A DNA stretch of 64,000 bases from Gemmatimonadota bacterium (GTDB lineage: Bacteria; Gemmatimonadota; Gemmatimonadetes; Longimicrobiales; Gaopeijiaceae), in NCBI GenBank assembly GCA_013002885.1, contig JABDLS010000042.1, positions 16,782 to 80,781 on the forward strand. Reading direction: 5' to 3'. The stretch's first letter is position 1, and each line of letters starts with the position of its first letter. The position numbers were made by a program, and so were the translations under genes. Under the pieces are notes generated by a model. The model worked only from the letters and a program-made list of their open reading frames with translations, was not told where the DNA came from and did not search any database. Positions 60,571 through 64,000 of this stretch are shown here, piece by piece.

Positions 60571-60946
60571 GCTTCCGGCGGCGCGCTACGCCCACGTAAA
60601 GCCGGCCCCCTTCTGGCGAAAACGGTGCGGCCGGACCGCCCCGGGGTCCGAGGGGACGTGCACGCGGGAGCCTGGCCATCGGGGCCCCCACGTAGCTCAC
60701 GGTCCCCTGCGACGCGTCGTCGCGGTGTGGGAGGCCGAGGATTCGCGGGTGGCTCAGCCGTCCGGCCGAAAGCCAGCCACCCGAAGACCCGTAGGCCTCC
60801 CCTCGAAGGGCTCGTCGAGCCTGACGGGGCGATTGGGCGTCGCTGCAAAATTCATGGACGAGCACATCGAAGAGATCGCCCTCGCGGTCTTCTTCGTGGC
60901 TTTCGTCTGGTTCGCCATCGAGTGGCTGATGATCATCCTGCGTTGA
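60560..60946 (+). CDS. Small protein with Cys/His motif and C-terminal membrane anchor
   Basis: 128-residue protein, family not named. The N-terminal region has CGRTAPGSEGTCTREPGHRG followed by PHVAHG and VVAVWE. This compact Cys-x(n)-Cys-x(n)-His-His arrangement could bind zinc, and its pattern recurs in small bacterial proteins. A Pro/Arg-rich linker leads to one C-terminal transmembrane helix (IALAVFFVAFVWFAIEWLMI), predicting a tail-anchored protein. The GTG start lies inside the CoA-transferase end. The function is unknown. Confidence 0.6.
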   Translation: MSGELPAARYAHVKPAPFWRKRCGRTAPGSEGTCTREPGHRGPHVAHGPLRRVVAVWEAEDSRVAQPSGRKPATRRPVGLPSKGSSSLTGRLGVAAKFMDEHIEEIALAVFFVAFVWFAIEWLMIILR

Positions 60947-60968
60947 GCCGGCAACGGCTGACCGCGCA

Positions 60969-61682
60969 CTACGGCAGCGACCAGAATTCTCCGGTAAGGC
61001 CGACGCTCTCGAGAATGGCGCGGGATTCCTCGACGCTTCGCCCTCGCCAGTCGGCGTCCAGCCTTCCGCGGTACCACGCCTTGGCGAGTTCCCACACCGT
61101 GCTCAAATCGAGAACCGCGCCTTTATCGTAGCGCCGCTCGGTGAGCCAGGCTTCAACGTCGGCTTCCGACCGGAAGGCGAGGTAGTTCGCTCAGGTGAAG
61201 CCGATGTCGTCCCAAGCACGGCGCAGCGGCGTGAGGAAGTGGATGACCGTTTTCGAATCTCCTACCACGTTCCACCGTTTGACGCCGAACTCCAATGGCT
61301 CGCCGCTGGCGGGACACGTCGTCGCAGTCCAGCCGTCCTTCCTGAGCACCGCGGGCACGGCGAGCGCGTCCCACGCGCAGTTGGCGTGGCACACGAAGTC
61401 GCTGGTCTCCACGGGATAGGCGGTGGACCGGGCCGAGAACGGATGAGCCATGGTCACGGCCTCGCCGTCTTCGCTGAGGGCGAGCTGATGGGCATCCCGC
61501 AACTTGAGCAGAGAGCCCTTCACTCTGGCGGACCCCGCTCCGGAGGTGGCGGCCAGGTCGTCGAGGGAGGGTGCGTGTCCCGATCGGGCGAAGGATGCAT
61601 AGATCTGGGTACGAACCATCCAGTCGAACTCGCCGAGGGGGACGTCACCTCGAGCGCGCGCATATCCCGGGAAGTCGTTCAC
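60969..61682 (-). CDS. MerB-family (organomercurial lyase-like) selenoprotein (in-frame TGA = Sec164)
   Basis: 237-residue protein if the TGA at 61191-61193 is read as selenocysteine; it ends at a TAG at 60969. The first 163 residues contain the MerB active-site segment FVCHANCAWDALAVPAVL, where Cys102 and Asp105 match Cys96 and Asp99 of E. coli MerB. After VIHFLTPLRRAWDDIGFT the TGA occupies the place of catalytic Cys159; the spacing to the following Trp (15 residues) is identical. The frame then continues in family style (FRSEADVEAWLTER, WELAKAWYRGRLDADWRG, LGLTG-like VGLTGEFWSLP). The GTG at 61682 overlaps the P1-peptidase stop (GTGA). A SECIS-like hairpin follows the TGA. A mutation or sequencing error is the alternative. 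Confidence 0.85.
61159..61180 (-). promoter_or_regulatory. Candidate bacterial SECIS element of the MerB-like gene
   Basis: In the mRNA, CUUCC pairs with GGAAG around the loop GGUC (61163-61176). Below a C/C mismatch, UCG pairs with CGA (out to 61159-61180). The loop starts 19 nt after the UGA and opens with GG. The GGU loop and its distance resemble the E. coli fdhF SECIS, whose loop G and U contact SelB. This fold lies wholly inside the coding sequence, as bacterial SECIS elements do. Confidence 0.78.
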
Positions 61683-62842
61683 CGCACGACGCCGTAGCGC
61701 TGGAGGATCTCGAGGGTCTCGGCTAGCGGAAGCGCCTGCACGGTTCGACCGTTGCTGGTCACCGTCTCGCCCTTGAAGAGGGAGTTGTAGATGGCCTCCT
61801 CGGTGGCTTCGACCGTAGCCTGGAAGAGAGAGCTCACGGCGTCGTTGGCCAGGTCGTCGACGGCGGACATGGGTCCGGTGCGGCCCCTGCGGACGCCGTT
61901 CGCCGTGGAAAACGCGATCACGTAGTCCCCGGATCCGTTGCTGGCGTAGGAGCCGGTTCTCGACAGACCCATGATGGCCCGACGGGCCACCCGCTCCAGG
62001 TTCCGATCGGAGAGCGGGGCGTCGGTGGCAACGACGATCATGATCGAGCCCCACTCCTGGACGTCGTCGTCGGGATCGTAGTCCTCGTTGCCTCCGATCT
62101 GGTTGGCGAAGGCGTACTGACCCAACTCACGACCCACGGGAGCGCCGTCGATCTGGAGGATGCCCCCGAAGTTCGACTGGACCAGTACACCCACGGTGTA
62201 CCCACCCAGACTCTGGGGGAGGACGCGGCTGCTGGTGCCGATACCACCCTTCCAACCGAAGGCGACGGTGCCGGCTCCAGCCCCTACGGCTCCCTCCTCC
62301 ACCGCGCCGCCGGTCGCCCCTTCGAGGGCAGCCACCACGTGTTCGGGCTCCACCGGACGGGAGCGGATGTCGTTCAGGCCACCGTCGTTCGTTTCTCCGA
62401 CCACGGCGTTCAGCGACCGGACGTCCTCCATTCCGTCCCGCTCCAGCATCCAGCCGACCATGGCGTCGGCGGCCTTCCACACGCAGAGCGTGCACGTGAG
62501 AAGGATGGGTGTTTCCAACTCCCCGAGTTCTCTGACTTGCGTAACCCCGAGGAGCTTCCCGTAGCCGTTCCCTACATGCATCGCGGCGGGGACACGCGAC
62601 GTGTAGGCGTTTCCGGAGTGAGGCACGATGGCGGTCACGCCCGTCCGTATGTCCGGTTCTCGGACGACGGTGCTGTGCCCGACCCGCACTCCGGCGACGT
62701 CGGTGATGGCGTTATGGGTGCCCGTTGGGAAGATGCCGACCTCGATGCCCAGGTCGCGGGCCCGGGGACGGTCGGACTCCTGGCTCACGACACCTGCGGG
62801 AAACACGGCCATGGCGCAGGCGATGAAGAGAATGAGGGGCAC
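61679..62842 (-). CDS. Secreted P1-family aminopeptidase (DmpA-like)
   Basis: 387-residue self-processing Ntn-hydrolase-like peptidase related to L-aminopeptidase D-Ala-esterase/amidase DmpA. A hydrophobic export signal (LILFIACAMAVFPAG) is followed by the P1 start IEVGIFPTGTHNAITDVAGV. The nucleophile generated on autocleavage is Ser223 in VGVLVQSNFGG, preceded by GAGTVAFGWKGGIGTSSR. The GTG at 62842 with TGGAG upstream is preferred over a TTG at 62863 overlapping the ctaB stop. The TGA overlaps the MerB-like GTG (GTGA). Export is likely, and it fits the peptide-scavenging theme. Confidence 0.87.
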   Translation of the reverse strand: MPLILFIACAMAVFPAGVVSQESDRPRARDLGIEVGIFPTGTHNAITDVAGVRVGHSTVVREPDIRTGVTAIVPHSGNAYTSRVPAAMHVGNGYGKLLGVTQVRELGELETPILLTCTLCVWKAADAMVGWMLERDGMEDVRSLNAVVGETNDGGLNDIRSRPVEPEHVVAALEGATGGAVEEGAVGAGAGTVAFGWKGGIGTSSRVLPQSLGGYTVGVLVQSNFGGILQIDGAPVGRELGQYAFANQIGGNEDYDPDDDVQEWGSIMIVVATDAPLSDRNLERVARRAIMGLSRTGSYASNGSGDYVIAFSTANGVRRGRTGPMSAVDDLANDAVSSLFQATVEATEEAIYNSLFKGETVTSNGRTVQALPLAETLEILQRYGVVR

Positions 62843-62859
62843 GTCGGGATCTCCAGCAT

Positions 62860-63750
62860 TCAAAGTCGGAACGTGTCGAACAGCATGAGGCCCAACAGCA
62901 CCGGATGATAGAGGAGTGACGCGAAGAACACCCGTCTCGCCGTCGCCTCTGTCAGGTCACGGGCGGCCGCCACGGCCGTGCCGAGGAAGGCCAAGCCGAT
63001 CAGGGTGGCGCCCACGGTGTAGGGCGTCCCCACGTAATCGAGGGCGGCGGGCACCCAACTCACCGGAAGAAGCACGGCCGTAGAGACGATCATCATCCAC
63101 CCTATGGCTTTCGCCCCTCCGGGCGGGACCAACTTGAAGCCCACCCGGGCGTAGTCGTCGCGGAGCATCCACGCCAGCCCGAGGACGTGGGGCAGTTGCC
63201 AGAGATAGCCGATGGCGAACATGGCCAGACCTCCGGCGTCGACGACGCCCGTGACCGCGGTCCACCCGATGAGCATCGGCAGCGCGCCGGGAATGGCTCC
63301 TGCCAGGGTGGCTACGAAGGAGTGGCGCTTCAGCGGCGTGTACACGCCATGATACATGAGGCCGCTGGCGGCGGTCAGCAGGGCGGGCAGGGCTCCCACA
63401 GCCAGTGCAAGCCAGACCAGACCTCCCATGAGAAGGACCGTACCGAACGCGAGGGCGGCCATGGGGCTCACGCGGCCGGTGGGGAGCGGGCGGCCCCGGG
63501 TGCGGACCATGACGGCGTCCAACTCGCGTTCGACCCATTGGTTGAGCGAGAGGGCGCCTGCCGTCGCGAGCCCCGTGCCCACCATCACGTGCAGGGCCAT
63601 CGCGAGGGCGACGTCACCTCCGCTGGCGACGAAGGCGCTGACCCCGGCGGTGATCATCACATACCCGGCTATGCCGGGCTTCGTCAGCTCGTAGTAGGCC
63701 CGAAGTCGAGAGTGTCCTGTCGCTTCGATGTGCGCTTCGGCGTGGTCCAC
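62860..63750 (-). CDS. ctaB: Protoheme IX farnesyltransferase (heme o synthase)
   Basis: UbiA-superfamily membrane enzyme (296 aa, about nine helices) that attaches farnesyl to heme b to make heme o for terminal oxidases. The prenyl-diphosphate motif region NQWVERELDAVMVRTRGRPLP and the second polar loop YTPLKRHSFVATLAGAIPGA are conserved, as is RDDYARVGFKLVP. The N-terminus ELTKPGIAGYVMITAG is family-typical. The GTG at 63750 is used because the longer frame is Pro/Arg-rich noise. Cytochrome oxidase genes are not in the window. The P1 peptidase follows closely. Confidence 0.92.
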   Translation of the reverse strand: MDHAEAHIEATGHSRLRAYYELTKPGIAGYVMITAGVSAFVASGGDVALAMALHVMVGTGLATAGALSLNQWVERELDAVMVRTRGRPLPTGRVSPMAALAFGTVLLMGGLVWLALAVGALPALLTAASGLMYHGVYTPLKRHSFVATLAGAIPGALPMLIGWTAVTGVVDAGGLAMFAIGYLWQLPHVLGLAWMLRDDYARVGFKLVPPGGAKAIGWMMIVSTAVLLPVSWVPAALDYVGTPYTVGATLIGLAFLGTAVAAARDLTEATARRVFFASLLYHPVLLGLMLFDTFRL

Positions 63751-63850
63751 GGCCCGGTCCCCGGGGGCGGATGGAAGAGACGCCGACGGCCGGAATGGTC
63801 GGCCGCCGGCGTCCGTGTCCCGAAAGGTACCAGTAGGCCGTCGGAGAAGT

Positions 63851-64000
63851 CTACTCGGCGCGCAGCGCCCGCACGGGATCGACACGGGAGGCTCGGCGTG
63901 CAGGGAGGTAGGTGGCGGTGGCGGCCACCAGTGCGAGGACGACGGGTGCAGCGACGATGGCCAGGGGATCGAGGGCCCCGGCACCGTAGAGGAACTGATC
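63851..64000 (-). CDS. FtsX/MacB-type ABC permease, C-terminal end
   Basis: The last 49 codons of a minus-strand gene that runs off the right edge and ends at a TAG (63851-63853). The visible part is one transmembrane helix (LAIVAAPVVLALVAATATYL) followed by the standard permease ending PARRASRVDPVRALRAE. This resembles the duplicated permease at 48182, so it may be another ADOP or MacB protein. Nothing more can be said without upstream sequence. Confidence 0.8.
   Translation of the reverse strand, partial: DQFLYGAGALDPLAIVAAPVVLALVAATATYLPARRASRVDPVRALRAE

Noticed and set aside
60969..61682. Pseudogene with a premature stop in the MerB-like gene
   Set aside because: Codon usage and family features continue unchanged after the TGA, the affected codon is a catalytic Cys position, and a SECIS-like hairpin follows. 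Sec is the better explanation, though resequencing should confirm it.
1..64000. General reassignment of UGA to an amino acid
   Set aside because: TGA ends many intact genes at family-normal lengths and forms ATGA or TGATG overlaps, so it is an ordinary stop codon here.
1..64000. CRISPR arrays, insertion sequences, prophage or integrative elements
   Set aside because: No direct-repeat arrays, transposase or integrase reading frames, or tRNA-associated attachment repeats were seen.

Overview
The window is GC-rich bacterial chromosome, roughly two thirds G+C by eye. It is densely coded on both strands, with no gene-free stretch over 300 bp and no sign of phage, insertion sequence, CRISPR, rRNA or tRNA. 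The gene content points to a Gram-negative heterotroph, most likely Gemmatimonadota (moderate confidence, by inference). The pointers are a TonB-dependent receptor paired with a lipoprotein, a PadR-regulated duplicated-orphan-type permease, a DUF5777-like barrel, many secreted amidohydrolases and peptidases, and a Ku/LigD repair system.

The most notable content is two genes in which an in-frame TGA replaces a conserved redox or metal-binding cysteine. Each TGA is followed at the right distance by a hairpin that fits a bacterial SECIS element. One (47474-48082, minus) is an AhpD-like peroxidase-related protein with a Cys-x-x-Sec motif. The other (60969-61682, minus) is a MerB-family (organomercurial lyase-like) protein with Sec at the position of catalytic Cys159 of MerB. 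Automated annotation would truncate or split both. Together they imply selenocysteine decoding in this organism, although no sel genes lie in the window.

Layout. 1-4.2 kb: end of an endonuclease/exonuclease/phosphatase protein, a methyltransferase, then a coupled ALDH-hexosaminidase pair. 4.2-7.5 kb: ankyrin protein, secreted N-acyl-D-amino-acid deacylase-like enzyme, outer-membrane barrel. 7.6-16 kb: small membrane protein, POT transporter, MerR-TPR regulator beside Ku, cation exchanger, K+ channel, and LigD, so the two NHEJ proteins lie within about 5 kb. 16-24 kb: HDAC-like amidohydrolase coupled to a PLP desulfhydrase-like enzyme, TonB receptor plus lipoprotein, DtxR regulator, pseudopilin pair, ApaG. 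24-31 kb: ABC-class ATPase with an unusual glycosidase-like partner, gamma-glutamyltransferase lipoprotein, second secreted deacylase. 31-40 kb: enoyl-CoA hydratase divergent from a deoxyhypusine synthase-like protein, M20 peptidase, Wzz-like protein, TypA, serine hydrolase, and a lipoprotein with a strong terminator. 40-48 kb: thioredoxin-like protein, membrane spermidine-synthase-like protein, dCMP deaminase-like protein, class V aminotransferase coupled to SerA, EF-hand protein, beta-CASP nuclease, and the Sec AhpD-like gene. 48-64 kb: PadR and its permease, fused FAD/Fe-S oxidoreductase, second class V aminotransferase, TRAP transporter (PQM), enoyl-CoA hydratase, CoA-transferase, small Cys/His membrane protein, the Sec MerB-like gene coupled to a P1-family peptidase, heme o synthase, and the end of an FtsX-type permease.

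The working picture is a peptide- and amino-acid-scavenging heterotroph (POT transporter, peptidases, GGT, D-amino-acid deacylases). It also takes up and activates organic acids (TRAP, CoA-transferase, hydratases, glycolate/lactate-type oxidase) and uses selenium in thiol/metal chemistry. Many neighbours overlap by ATGA, GTGA or TGATG, which indicates translational coupling. A few genes look leaderless.
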